Shown here: positions 41,925-51,088 of the stretch, one piece after another
Layout of the letters: every line of letters begins with the position of its first letter
Numbering within the stretch: position 1 is the first letter of the stretch
Source of the DNA: Sphingomonadaceae bacterium
GTDB lineage: Bacteria > Pseudomonadota > Alphaproteobacteria > Sphingomonadales > Sphingomonadaceae
Assembly (NCBI GenBank): GCA_021300355.1
Contig: JAJTEF010000002.1
Location: 27,023-91,022 of the forward strand
DNA: 64,000 nucleotides
Reading direction: 5' to 3'
Position numbers and translations under genes: made by a program
Notes under the pieces: model-generated
Seen by the model: the letters and a program-made list of their open reading frames with translations, nothing else
What the model was told of the DNA's origin: nothing
Databases searched by the model: none

Positions 41925-43057
41925 CCGGATATTTGTCCTTGCTGCTTAGCCCCCGCCTGAATGTCTTCCCCTGCTATAATCCGGCTTTGATATGGTAGTT
42001 CCAACAAAACCTCAAATCCTCCGCCCGCTTTTACATAATGTTCAAAGCGTTGATCGTCGCCATAAGCTTGTGAAAGTCGCTCGCGGGTATTCGCCATACC
42101 AACCCCGGTAGAGAGGCTGTGATCTTGCTGCCCCGGCTGCAAGCCCGGTCCCGTATCCGATACGGTAATCCGCACTCTTTGGCCGACGAGTTGAGCGGTC
42201 ACGGAAATGTCGGCGCCCTCTTCTTTCGGGGTCACCGCATATTTAATGGCATTTTCCACCAATGGCTGCAGGAGAAGTGACGGCACCAGAGCGTTTTCGA
42301 CAGCGGGTTCAATCGTGAAATATGTCCGCAGCCGTTCTTCAAAACGCATCTTTTCGATATCGAGATACAGTTTCAACGTCTCAACCTCTTGCGTCAGCGG
42401 CACCTTGGCCGCAGCCTCGTTGATGAGGGTGAAGCGCAAAAATGACGATAGCCGCGACAACATGGCATTTGCCTGCTCCGTCTGCTTCAGTAGCACGAGC
42501 GTAGATATGCTGTTCAATGTGTTGAATAGGAAATGCGGGTTCAACTGATACCGCAACATCGTCAGCTGCGCGCTGGTGGCCTGCGCCTCAAGCCGCATCA
42601 TCTGATCCGCTTGTTCTTCAGCGCGCACAAAATAATTGATCGCGTAATAAAGCGCAGACCAAGCCGCCAACAGCACGGAGTTAATATAGATCGCAGCGAG
42701 CCATAACTGCGCAAAGGGCGTTTCATCCACCCCGTCCCGAATGGTTTGAAGCACCCACACGTCCATATACGCATAGCCAATGGTGGCCAAAGACACCGCG
42801 ACGAACGTCAGGCTCCACGTAATAAATGGCCGCTGATCAATCAGAAATCGGTAAATAACCGAGAGCAGAAGCGTGATCGAATAACCGGTGACCGCTGATA
42901 TCAGGATGGGCACAAGGAAGCTGACGGGCTGCCCTTGGGCAATACCCGACGCGGCGCGCAAAATGACTGCACCGGCCCATCCGGCCGAATGCAGATTCCA
43001 AAACGCACGATTTTTATCGGCAAAAAAGGGTTTGTCTGTAAGCTCAAGTACCGCCAT
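41921..43057 (-). CDS. LytS-type sensor histidine kinase
   Basis: The 378-residue protein has four to five N-terminal hydrophobic segments (about 25-145) without a large sensor domain. A His_kinase domain follows with the phosphoacceptor His175 in NPHFLFNTLN, and an HATPase domain with LLQPLVENAIKYAV and SDTGPGLQPG. It phosphorylates the adjacent LytTR regulator. The signal is unknown. The protein ends with a Gln/Gly-rich tail that is not part of the ATPase domain. Confidence 0.92.
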   Translation of the reverse strand: MAVLELTDKPFFADKNRAFWNLHSAGWAGAVILRAASGIAQGQPVSFLVPILISAVTGYSITLLLSVIYRFLIDQRPFITWSLTFVAVSLATIGYAYMDVWVLQTIRDGVDETPFAQLWLAAIYINSVLLAAWSALYYAINYFVRAEEQADQMMRLEAQATSAQLTMLRYQLNPHFLFNTLNSISTLVLLKQTEQANAMLSRLSSFLRFTLINEAAAKVPLTQEVETLKLYLDIEKMRFEERLRTYFTIEPAVENALVPSLLLQPLVENAIKYAVTPKEEGADISVTAQLVGQRVRITVSDTGPGLQPGQQDHSLSTGVGMANTRERLSQAYGDDQRFEHYVKAGGGFEVLLELPYQSRIIAGEDIQAGAKQQGQISG

Positions 43058-43145
43058 AAAATCGGTCTAGACGCATTTTACGCGCGCATGAAGCACTTGT
43101 TTCATCACAGGGACATGATAGGGTTTTGGGGAGAGGATACCGACC

Positions 43146-43739
43146 ATGGACAACCACGAAGACCGCGCAAATTTCCACGACATGTCACAGAGCACGCAAG
43201 AAGATTGGCAGATCATCATGCGGCACAATATCCCGTTCTCGCAAAATGGCGGACAACGGATATTGGACCATCTTCGACTGCTCGATGGCGATTTTGGTGG
43301 CTTCGCGGTGGACCGGTTGACCCATTCCTTGCAAACCGCGACGCGCGCCCATCGGGATGGACGCGACGAAGATTATGTCGTCATGGCGCTGCTGCATGAC
43401 ATTGGCGATACACTTGGCGCGACAAACCACCCGGACATTGCTGCTGCCATATTAAAGCCGTTCGTTTCCGAAAAACTCCACTGGATTGTTCAAAACCACG
43501 GCATTTTCCAAGGTCACAACTTCTTCCACCATCTTGGACTTGATCGGGACATGCGCGAAAAATTCCGCGGTCATGAATGGTTTGCTGACACCGAAGAATT
43601 CATCGACAAATATGACTGCCCAGCGTTCGATCCCGAATATGACACGCTGCCATTGGAGTTTTTCGAACCCATGGTGACGAAGCTGTTCCGCCATCCGATC
43701 AACAGCATTTATAAGCGTGAAGCAGAGGCAGTCGCTTAA
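43146..43739 (+). CDS. HD domain protein of the PhnZ-like group
   Basis: The 197-residue protein has the metal-binding HD pattern His60 (THSLQTA), His84-Asp85 (LLHDIGD), His95 and His118 (VQNHGIF), which resembles the diiron HD oxygenase PhnZ and the COG4341 group of predicted HD hydrolases. In PhnZ a glutamate just before the first His contacts the aminophosphonate. Here that position is Thr (RLTHSLQ), so the substrate is likely different. No phosphonate genes are near. A GAGAGG element precedes the ATG. It is a single gene, divergent from the LytS kinase gene. Confidence 0.82.
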   Translation: MDNHEDRANFHDMSQSTQEDWQIIMRHNIPFSQNGGQRILDHLRLLDGDFGGFAVDRLTHSLQTATRAHRDGRDEDYVVMALLHDIGDTLGATNHPDIAAAILKPFVSEKLHWIVQNHGIFQGHNFFHHLGLDRDMREKFRGHEWFADTEEFIDKYDCPAFDPEYDTLPLEFFEPMVTKLFRHPINSIYKREAEAVA

Positions 43740-43867
43740 TCACCTCATTTCGGTGGGTGCCCTTATAACGGGGGCCATTCGTGCATATAAATAAGGCTCA
43801 CCGGACGTTCGCGTGAACGATCCGGCGCTTTGCACGTTGTCCCCTCCACCCCCGAAAGGAAAACATC

Positions 43868-43996
43868 ATGGCAAAGAGCCAAAAGAAATCGAACCGTGAA
43901 GTCCGCAAACCAAAGGCCGAGGGACCCAAGAAGCAAAACGCTTCGAATCCCTCAACCAAAGGCAACCCCGCCGGGTTGCCTCCAACGAAGAGCTAG
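43868..43996 (+). CDS. 42-residue basic protein
   Basis: The ATG at 43868 is preceded by AAAGGA 7 nt upstream. The frame encodes 42 residues beginning MAKSQKKSNREVRKPKAEG and ending GLPPTKS, stopping at the TAG at 43994-43996. It is rich in Lys, Asn and Pro with almost no hydrophobic residues, so it is probably disordered, and it resembles short conserved basic proteins of alphaproteobacteria. A longer overlapping frame starting at 43830 lacks a ribosome-binding site. Nucleic-acid binding is a guess. It converges on the glutamate dehydrogenase gene with 4 bp between. Confidence 0.75.
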   Translation: MAKSQKKSNREVRKPKAEGPKKQNASNPSTKGNPAGLPPTKS

Positions 43997-44000
43997 GGGC

Positions 44001-47000
44001 TTAACGCCCCAATAGCACCCTTGCCTGACCGGCAACCTGTGCCAGCATCGCGGGCGTCGGTATGCCTGCCATGCGGGCGCGGTCGACCATCGCCTTGAAT
44101 GCACGCACGCGGACGGCGTTGGTTTGCAGCCAATCCTGTGCATCCTCGAGCGGCTTCTTGGCGGCACGGCGGCGTAGGAAATCCAAACGCATCGTTTGGA
44201 AATCGCGCGCCAGACCCGCAACCAGCAATCGCTCCCACGGGTCATGCGGATCAATCTGCATCGCCGCCCCTTGCGCCCAGCTGAGGCCAAGCGCATCGCC
44301 TATGGCGGTGAAAGCACGCGTAAGCGCAGTCACATCACCCTTTTGGGTCGACGACAACGCCGCCAGACCAATAGCACCATCCAACTGCGCCAATTCAACC
44401 AGCCTATCGGCAATTTTGCGTGGCGCACCATTTTCCGTAAGCCGTGCGCCAAAACGTTCCGTTTGAAGCCGGACATCGTTGGGCAACAACCCGTCAAGCG
44501 CGGCAGACAATTTCTGCACAACGGGGGCATATACGGCGGTCGCAGCACTGACATCGCGCCCTTCATGTGCGTTGCGAATGATGTCCGCCATCTGTGCACG
44601 AATTTCAACGGCCGCTTGATTGAATAACATCAACCGCGTTGCCTCCGGCATGGGTGTCGTATCGATGGCCTGCCACAGCGATGGCAGATCATAGATGCGC
44701 TCGGCAATGGCGAACGCCGCCGCAACATCACCAAGGCCGCAGCCCTCTTCCTCCGCAAGTTCAAACGGGTGCAGCATGCCAAGCCGGTTGATCATGCGGT
44801 TTGCCAATTTGGTCGCGATGATTTCCTTACGCAAACGGTGCGACAGAATCGCGCCTTTGTGCTCCTTGACCATCGCCTCTGGAAACGCCGCCAGCAGTTC
44901 GCTGTCCATTGAGGCATCCTGTGCCAAAGGCGCATCCTCAACACCGTCCTGCGCGGCCAGCTTTGCCGTCGACAGCAGCACGGCCAATTCAGGCCGGGTC
45001 AGACCGCGTCCTTCACTTGCGCGCCGGAACAGTTCTTCATTCGGCGCAAGCCCCTCAACCGCGCGGTCGAGCTTGCCAGAGCCTTCGAAAATTTCAATGA
45101 GCCGGACATAGGCAGGCAAATCCCCTGCCCCGCCGGTTTCAGCAATGGAAAGCGCGAGCGTTTGGAGGCGATTGTCCTCAAGCACCAAATGCGCAACGGC
45201 ATCGGTCATATCGGCGAGCAGCATGTTGCGCGCCGGTTCCTTCAACTTGCCGGCACGCATTTGCGCATTCAGCGCGATTTTGATGTTCACCTCATTATCC
45301 GAACAATCCACGCCGGCGCTGTTGTCGATGAAGTCGGTGTTGATCCGGCCCCCGCGCAATGCGTAGCCAATACGCCCCGCCTGCGTGACGCCAAGGTTGG
45401 CACCTTCGCCGATGACCATTGCTCGAACGTCCGCACCATTGACGCGGATCGCATCATTGCCCGGGTCGCCAACATCCAAATGGCCTTCGCTTCGGTCCTT
45501 AATATAGGTTCCAATCCCGCCAAACCACATCAGCTGCACAGGCGCCTTCAATATCGCGGTCATCAATGCAGACGGTTCAATTTCTTTCGCATCAATGCCC
45601 AATAATACCCTGATTTCAGGTGAAATTCTGATGGATTTTTCGGTGCGCGCAAATACGCCGCCGCCCTTTGAAATCAGCTTGCTGTCATAATCGAGCCAAC
45701 TTGAGCGCGGCAGATTGAACAAACGCTGCCGTTCTTTCCAGCTGACCGCCGGATCGGGATCGGGATCAAAAAAGATATGGCGGTGGTCGAACGCGGCGAC
45801 GACTTTCAGTGTTTTCGAAAGCAGCATGCCGTTGCCAAAAACGTCGCCGGACATGTCACCAACGCCCGCGACCGTGACAGGTTCTTTTTGAACGTCGATA
45901 CCCATTTCGGCAAAATGGCGCTGGACCGAAAGCCAACCACCCTTGGCCGTGATGCCCATCGCCTTATGGTCATATCCAACCGAGCCGCCGCTGGCGAAAG
46001 CATCGCCCAACCAGAAATTGCGTTCCAGCGCGATGGCGTTTGCGGTGTCGGAAAATGTCGCCGTTCCCTTGTCAGCGGCAACAACGAAATAGGGATCATC
46101 CCCGTCATGAATGACGACATTGTCGGGATGCACGATGCGGTCGTTGACGATGTTGTCGGTTATCGACAGCAAGGTCCGGATGAATATCTTGTAGGCCTCG
46201 GTACCTTCGGCGAACCAGGCATCACGGTCGACGCGCATGTCGGGCAGCCGCTTGGGGTAAAAGCCGCCCTTCGCGCCAGTCGGCACGATCACGGCGTTTT
46301 TAACGCGCTGCGCCTTCATCAAACCAAGAACTTCCGTGCGAAAATCGTCCCGCCGGTCTGACCAGCGCAGACCGCCACGCGCCACGGGGCCAGCGCGCAA
46401 GTGAATGCCTTCGACACGCGGCGAATATAGGAACACTTCGCGCCATGGCAGCGGCGCAGGCAGGCCGGGGACTTTCGCGCAATCGAGCTTAAACGCCAGC
46501 GCTTCTGCGGCAGCCGCCGAAAAGGCGTTGGTGCGGACCGTCGCCAAAACGATCGCCAAGAACCGGCGCAATATCCGGTCTTCGTCGATGGCCGATACTG
46601 CGGCCAAGTCGGCGTTGATCGACTTTACATATTTGGTGATCTCCTTTTCGCGGTCACCGGAATGGGCGGGGTTATGCCGGACGTCGAACAGGGCAATGAT
46701 CGAACGCGTAACATTGGCGTTTTTGGCCAGTGCCGACACCACAGTCGGCATGCCATAGGTCACACCCGTTTGACGCAAATAGCGATACCATGCCCGAAGC
46801 CAGATGACTGATTGCGGATCAAGACCGCCGACCGTCACCAGCTGGTTAAAGACATCATTTTCAAAGCTGCCGTCCAAAACCTGGCTCAGCGCGCCTTCGA
46901 TAATGTGCGGACGTTTCATCACCGTTGCCACATCGCCGCCGCGCAGCGACAGACGGAAATCGTGGATATAATTGCCGTCGCCCAACGCGGTGGGCAATTC

Positions 47001-48650
47001 TTCCAACACGTCGAAACCGAAATTCTCAAGCGCCGGAACAACATCGCTGAGCGGAAGCGCGCCGCCACCGCTATAAATTTTGAGCCGAAGATTATCGCCG
47101 TCGACGAACAGCCGGGTGACTTTACTGTGGTCGCGCTCCATATTGAGCAAGCCGACCATATCGCGCGCAGCTTCTTCGGCAGAATAGGTGCTGCGATAAT
47201 TGGCGGGAAAACCCGCGCCGTAACGCACGAGCATGGCGGCCGCGCGCTTTTCATCGGTCAGCGAAGCGAGCGCCGCTTCGACCGCAGGCTCCCATCCGCG
47301 CACCATCAGCTCGACTTTGCCGTCAAGCACGGCCTCGTCGACCTTTTGGTCGCGATCTGGAAGGTCGAGCGTGTAACGCAGCAAGGCGACGCCGCCATCC
47401 TCCAGACCAATCGTCCAGCCGAGCAAGCTACCGCCCGTGGCATCTATGAGCATATTCTGGATCTGCTTGCGGATGCCTGTCGAGACATCGTCGCGCGGAA
47501 GCCAGACGAAAATGTACAAATGTCGCCCAAGCGGCGACCGCAGCGCAATCAGCTTCGGCCGTGGGCGATCCGTAAGCGACATGGCAGTCAGCGTAACGCG
47601 CTCCAGATCATCTAATTTTAGCGCAACCAAAAGATCGTGCGGCAGCGCCGTCAGTGCATGTGCCATCGCCTTGCCCGCGTGCCCCGAAGGGTCAAAGCCA
47701 AACCGCTCCATAAGCGCTGCCAGATGCGTTCTCAGCACGGGTATTGCCTCTGGGGTAGTTGCGAGTGCTGCGCTCGTCCAAAGCCCTGCAGTGACCGCTA
47801 CGCCCGCAATGCGGTCGCCGGTTACAACGGGAATGACGATTAGATCCAGCTGGACATTACGGTGCACCGTCGAAACCCGGTTGGATTTAAGCACCAGCGG
47901 TGCGACGCCGCCGTCTTCAAACCATTTGATCGCAAGGCCAACGCTGTCTTCTGCCAGAACCGGCGCATCGGTCACGCGCGATAGACCAAGGCGGTCGGAC
48001 CGCGTGCCATCACGGCTGATCTGTTCGTGCGCCAGAACCGTCATATTATTTTTGGAGAACCAACGAAGGAGCGCAGCGCCCTCGCTTTCGGGCAGACTGT
48101 CCGCGTCAGCCGACAAAGCCGCCAGCATATCGCGCCAGTCGGTAACCGCACCACGCACATCGGCCAGAACGGCGGCGAGGTGCATTTCAAGCTGCCGGCG
48201 CTCCCGCGCGTCGACCCGTTCCGTTTCGAGGTAGATAAATGATTCCCGGGCCTGACCATCCACGCGCTTCCGGCCGAGATCGGTGAGCGTCAGGGCATCA
48301 TCGCGGACGACACTCAACACGGGGTGAATGATGCGTTTGACGGATATGCCATTTGCGGCAACGGCGGCGGAGACCGAATCCACCAAAAATGGCATGTCGT
48401 CGTTATTCAACGCAATCCGCATCATCAAACGGCCCTGCGCATCGGTGAAACTATCGAGCGCGATGGCGGCAGTGCCAGCTTTGCGATGGAGACCCGTTTC
48501 AATAGTGAAGCGGGCGGCCTCTTCCGTTGCCTTGGCATCAAAACCTTCATTTTCGCCGGGCAGCGCCGTTTCAGCGAACGCCGAAATCATTGCCTTCAGC
48601 AGGCTTTTGTCGAGTTTTCCGGTAGTTTTTGCAATTTTGGCGGCCGCCAT
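44001..48650 (-). CDS. gdhB: NAD-specific glutamate dehydrogenase, large (GDH-180) type
   Basis: The protein of 1549 residues oxidatively deaminates glutamate to 2-oxoglutarate. I choose the ATG at 48650, which has AGGAG 8 nt upstream. Earlier ATGs (48698, 48692) have none. The long N-terminal regulatory region with ACT-like modules is followed by the catalytic domain with VPTGAKGGFYPKRLPD and DMSGDVFGNGML, and a C-terminal helical region. The size is typical of the class found in proteobacteria. It is divergent from a DAACS carrier gene, with a TTGTAAT palindrome between them. It joins PutA in a proline-to-TCA route. Confidence 0.95.
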   Translation of the reverse strand: MAAAKIAKTTGKLDKSLLKAMISAFAETALPGENEGFDAKATEEAARFTIETGLHRKAGTAAIALDSFTDAQGRLMMRIALNNDDMPFLVDSVSAAVAANGISVKRIIHPVLSVVRDDALTLTDLGRKRVDGQARESFIYLETERVDARERRQLEMHLAAVLADVRGAVTDWRDMLAALSADADSLPESEGAALLRWFSKNNMTVLAHEQISRDGTRSDRLGLSRVTDAPVLAEDSVGLAIKWFEDGGVAPLVLKSNRVSTVHRNVQLDLIVIPVVTGDRIAGVAVTAGLWTSAALATTPEAIPVLRTHLAALMERFGFDPSGHAGKAMAHALTALPHDLLVALKLDDLERVTLTAMSLTDRPRPKLIALRSPLGRHLYIFVWLPRDDVSTGIRKQIQNMLIDATGGSLLGWTIGLEDGGVALLRYTLDLPDRDQKVDEAVLDGKVELMVRGWEPAVEAALASLTDEKRAAAMLVRYGAGFPANYRSTYSAEEAARDMVGLLNMERDHSKVTRLFVDGDNLRLKIYSGGGALPLSDVVPALENFGFDVLEELPTALGDGNYIHDFRLSLRGGDVATVMKRPHIIEGALSQVLDGSFENDVFNQLVTVGGLDPQSVIWLRAWYRYLRQTGVTYGMPTVVSALAKNANVTRSIIALFDVRHNPAHSGDREKEITKYVKSINADLAAVSAIDEDRILRRFLAIVLATVRTNAFSAAAAEALAFKLDCAKVPGLPAPLPWREVFLYSPRVEGIHLRAGPVARGGLRWSDRRDDFRTEVLGLMKAQRVKNAVIVPTGAKGGFYPKRLPDMRVDRDAWFAEGTEAYKIFIRTLLSITDNIVNDRIVHPDNVVIHDGDDPYFVVAADKGTATFSDTANAIALERNFWLGDAFASGGSVGYDHKAMGITAKGGWLSVQRHFAEMGIDVQKEPVTVAGVGDMSGDVFGNGMLLSKTLKVVAAFDHRHIFFDPDPDPAVSWKERQRLFNLPRSSWLDYDSKLISKGGGVFARTEKSIRISPEIRVLLGIDAKEIEPSALMTAILKAPVQLMWFGGIGTYIKDRSEGHLDVGDPGNDAIRVNGADVRAMVIGEGANLGVTQAGRIGYALRGGRINTDFIDNSAGVDCSDNEVNIKIALNAQMRAGKLKEPARNMLLADMTDAVAHLVLEDNRLQTLALSIAETGGAGDLPAYVRLIEIFEGSGKLDRAVEGLAPNEELFRRASEGRGLTRPELAVLLSTAKLAAQDGVEDAPLAQDASMDSELLAAFPEAMVKEHKGAILSHRLRKEIIATKLANRMINRLGMLHPFELAEEEGCGLGDVAAAFAIAERIYDLPSLWQAIDTTPMPEATRLMLFNQAAVEIRAQMADIIRNAHEGRDVSAATAVYAPVVQKLSAALDGLLPNDVRLQTERFGARLTENGAPRKIADRLVELAQLDGAIGLAALSSTQKGDVTALTRAFTAIGDALGLSWAQGAAMQIDPHDPWERLLVAGLARDFQTMRLDFLRRRAAKKPLEDAQDWLQTNAVRVRAFKAMVDRARMAGIPTPAMLAQVAGQARVLLGR

Positions 48651-48711
48651 GAAATCATCTCCTGAGCCCGCAAGCATGTGGTTAAGTGCCATGTTCAACG
48701 ATAAAAATACG

Positions 48712-48728
48712 TTGTAATTTTATTACAA
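48712..48728. promoter_or_regulatory. Perfect palindrome TTGTAAT-TTT-ATTACAA
   Basis: The 17-bp palindrome sits 62-78 bp upstream of the glutamate dehydrogenase start and 109 bp upstream of the symporter start. A second TTGTAA (48767-48772) lies within an AACAAGT/ACTTGTT inverted repeat (48755-48778). This may be an operator for a shared regulator, which is inference. Confidence 0.45.
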
Positions 48729-48836
48729 GGCTTATGACGCCGTTCGAGTGCTTAAACAAGTCGCGTTTGTAACTTGTTGCGACAGTCATTACTCCTGTGT
48801 AGCGTAAGCAAAAGTTAAGAATATGGGAGGTTGTGC

Positions 48837-50180
48837 GTGGATAAACGGCTTACATTATGGATTTTGGTGGGGATGATCCTCGGCGTAGCCGTGGGTTACA
48901 CGGTCCATGTCAGTTTCGCGCAGGACAGTACGCAGTTCGAATATCTCACCAAGACGTTCAAACTGCTTTCGGATATTTTCCTTAATCTCATCAAGCTTTT
49001 GGTCGCGCCGCTGATCCTGTCGACCATCGTCGTCGGTATTGCGCACATGGGTGACAGCAGTGCGCTGGGCAGAATCGGTTTTCGTGCCATCTCGTGGTTC
49101 GTCGTCGCCAGCTTCATCTCGATTGGGCTTGGACTGTTGATGGTGAACCTGCTCCAGCCAGGCATTGGCGCGCCGGTAGATACCATCACCAATGCCGCTG
49201 CCACGATTGGCGAGGTCAAGAAGCTCGACTTTTGGGATTTCATCCTGTCGATTTTCCCGAAAAATGCGTTCGAAGCGATGGCAACGAACAATATTTTGCA
49301 GATTTTGGTGTTCGCATTGTTCGCTGGCATCGCATTGTCCGCTCTGGGCGAAAAAGGTGCGCCACTTGTTCGTGGCGCTGAAGCCCTTGCCGAAATGATG
49401 CTGCAAATCACACATTATGTGATGCGTTATGCGCCTGTTGCGGTGTTTGGCGCACTGGCTGCCGTGGTTTCCAAGAGCGGCCTGGCGATTTTGCTGACCT
49501 ATCTCGAGCTCGTGGGTGAGTTTTATCTGTCACTCGCATTGTTGTGGACGATCCTTTTGTCGCTTGGAGCGATCTTCTTAGGCCGACGCATTTGGACACT
49601 CATTCGTTACATCCGCGAACCCATGCTCATCGCATTCTCGACCGCGTCCAGCGAAGCGGCGTTGCCAAAATTGTTTGAACAGCTTGATCGCTTCGGTGTC
49701 CCGCGCCGGATCTCGGGCTTCATTCTGCCATTGGGCTACAGCTTCAACCTTGATGGTTCGATGATGTATATGAGCTTCGCGACCATCTTCATCGCGCAAG
49801 CTTATGGTATCGATTTGCCCATCGGAACGCAGATCCTGATCCTGCTAACGCTGATGATTTCGTCGAAGGGCGTAGCCGCCGTGCCCCGCGCATCGTTGGT
49901 GGTCATTACCGGCACGCTGGCGATGTTTGACTTGCCTGTCGAAGGTGTCGCGTTGATCCTCGCGATTGACCAGTTCCTCGACATGGGCCGGACCGCGACC
50001 AACGTCGTGGGTAACGCCGTGGCAACGTCCGTCATCACCAAATGGGAAGGCATGCTTGAGGTCGAAGAGCCAGAGTTTGTTGAACCATTGCATGCGCCTG
50101 CGCACACGGCAGCGCACGGCAAGGCCGGGCTGGACCTTGCCAGCGACATGGTGACTGACGAACGGAAAACGAAGCTTTAA
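48837..50180 (+). CDS. Dicarboxylate/amino acid:cation symporter (DAACS family)
   Basis: The 447-residue permease starts at a GTG (48837) with GGGAGG 6 nt upstream. A TTG two codons earlier is less well placed. Hydrophobic helices cover the length, and the family motifs are clear: STASSEAALPKLFEQL, GYSFNLDGS, SSKGVAAVPRAS and DQFLDMGRTATNVVGNA, which form the substrate and Na+ sites. It takes up C4-dicarboxylates, glutamate or aspartate with sodium or protons. The position opposite the glutamate dehydrogenase gene favours glutamate, but this is inference. The C-terminal tail is short and polar. Confidence 0.93.
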   Translation: MDKRLTLWILVGMILGVAVGYTVHVSFAQDSTQFEYLTKTFKLLSDIFLNLIKLLVAPLILSTIVVGIAHMGDSSALGRIGFRAISWFVVASFISIGLGLLMVNLLQPGIGAPVDTITNAAATIGEVKKLDFWDFILSIFPKNAFEAMATNNILQILVFALFAGIALSALGEKGAPLVRGAEALAEMMLQITHYVMRYAPVAVFGALAAVVSKSGLAILLTYLELVGEFYLSLALLWTILLSLGAIFLGRRIWTLIRYIREPMLIAFSTASSEAALPKLFEQLDRFGVPRRISGFILPLGYSFNLDGSMMYMSFATIFIAQAYGIDLPIGTQILILLTLMISSKGVAAVPRASLVVITGTLAMFDLPVEGVALILAIDQFLDMGRTATNVVGNAVATSVITKWEGMLEVEEPEFVEPLHAPAHTAAHGKAGLDLASDMVTDERKTKL

Positions 50181-50914
50181 GCGGGGTGCTTGTGCCCCAG
50201 CAAGGTGCCTTTGGCACCTTGGCTGTCGAGCTTGAAGTCCATATTATAATGCTCTTTGCGCCACCGGCGGGCGACCACACGCTCGCCGGGACGCGCAGCA
50301 TCATCCAGCAGCACGCGGCCACCGGGACGCAAATGCGGAAATAGGCTCGCCGCCGCACCGCGCACATGCGGATGAAGTGCCCATGGCGGTCCATCAACGA
50401 TCAGCAGGTCGATTTCAGCCGGCACATCGCTCAGTTGATACCAATGGCCCGGCCAACCAGCCGGTGGCGGCCCTAATGGCGCATGGCGAATTTCGACATC
50501 CATATTGTTATCACGGATCCAATCCTGCGTCGTCGACGCAAAATCCGCGTGCTGGTCAAAGCTGACGATTTTTCCACCACCAAATAGCTGCAGTGCCCGC
50601 GCGGCGACGAAAGTGGATGCCCCGCAACCCAGCTCAACCACCTGCTGCGGGCGCATTTCTTCGATTGCAGAAACGATGTGCCACAAAAAATGCGTATCTG
50701 CTTTCCAGCTGCCCAAATTGGGCAACGCATCCTGCGGCAAATCGAGATAAGCGAGCAGTTTCGCCTTATCCTTCTTTCGGCCACCATCGAGGCTGCGCAA
50801 CAACCATGGCCATTGGATGGCGCCATAAGCCATGACCATGACCCGGTCGCTCAACGATAATGTGAGATCAAGATCGTCGAGGGCCAAGAAAGCCGTGTTT
50901 TCACGCGTGGTCAT
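50177..50914 (-). CDS. SAM-dependent methyltransferase
   Basis: The 245-residue protein starts at the ATG at 50914, with GGAGG 6 nt upstream. It has the SAM-binding motif VVELGCGASTFVAARAL, the acidic FDQHADF, and post-motif IDLLIVDGPPWALHPH and GGRVLLDDA, matching the class I Methyltransf_24 type (DGxH-like). The substrate is unknown. No sugar or lipid genes are adjacent. Its stop overlaps the symporter stop by 4 bp in convergent orientation. Confidence 0.85.
   Translation of the reverse strand: MTTRENTAFLALDDLDLTLSLSDRVMVMAYGAIQWPWLLRSLDGGRKKDKAKLLAYLDLPQDALPNLGSWKADTHFLWHIVSAIEEMRPQQVVELGCGASTFVAARALQLFGGGKIVSFDQHADFASTTQDWIRDNNMDVEIRHAPLGPPPAGWPGHWYQLSDVPAEIDLLIVDGPPWALHPHVRGAAASLFPHLRPGGRVLLDDAARPGERVVARRWRKEHYNMDFKLDSQGAKGTLLGHKHPA
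50202..50220. terminator. Hairpin at the symporter/methyltransferase convergence
   Basis: A perfect 8-bp stem AAGGTGCC/GGCACCTT with loop TTT lies 22 bp after the symporter stop, inside the end of the methyltransferase gene. No T-run follows, so terminator activity is uncertain. Confidence 0.4.
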
Positions 50915-51088
50915 ATCGTCCTCCAATGACGCTGTGCCGCCAACAGTCAATCACGCATTTTTCAGACTGCACGATTTTCCGCACCCTTTGCGATGTTGGG
51001 GCAACCGATTGTCAAAATCATTGTTTCACGGATGCTTTACAATCTCGAAAATAGTTGAATAACTGCGCATTGGAGAAGGAGAAACGGA

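Noticed and set aside
43740-43867. RiPP precursor or toxin-antitoxin locus around the 42-residue gene
   Set aside because: No leader-core pattern, modification enzyme or partner gene is present.
43830-44015. 61-codon frame overlapping the 42-residue gene
   Set aside because: The frame at 43868 has a good ribosome-binding site and a more protein-like, familiar sequence.
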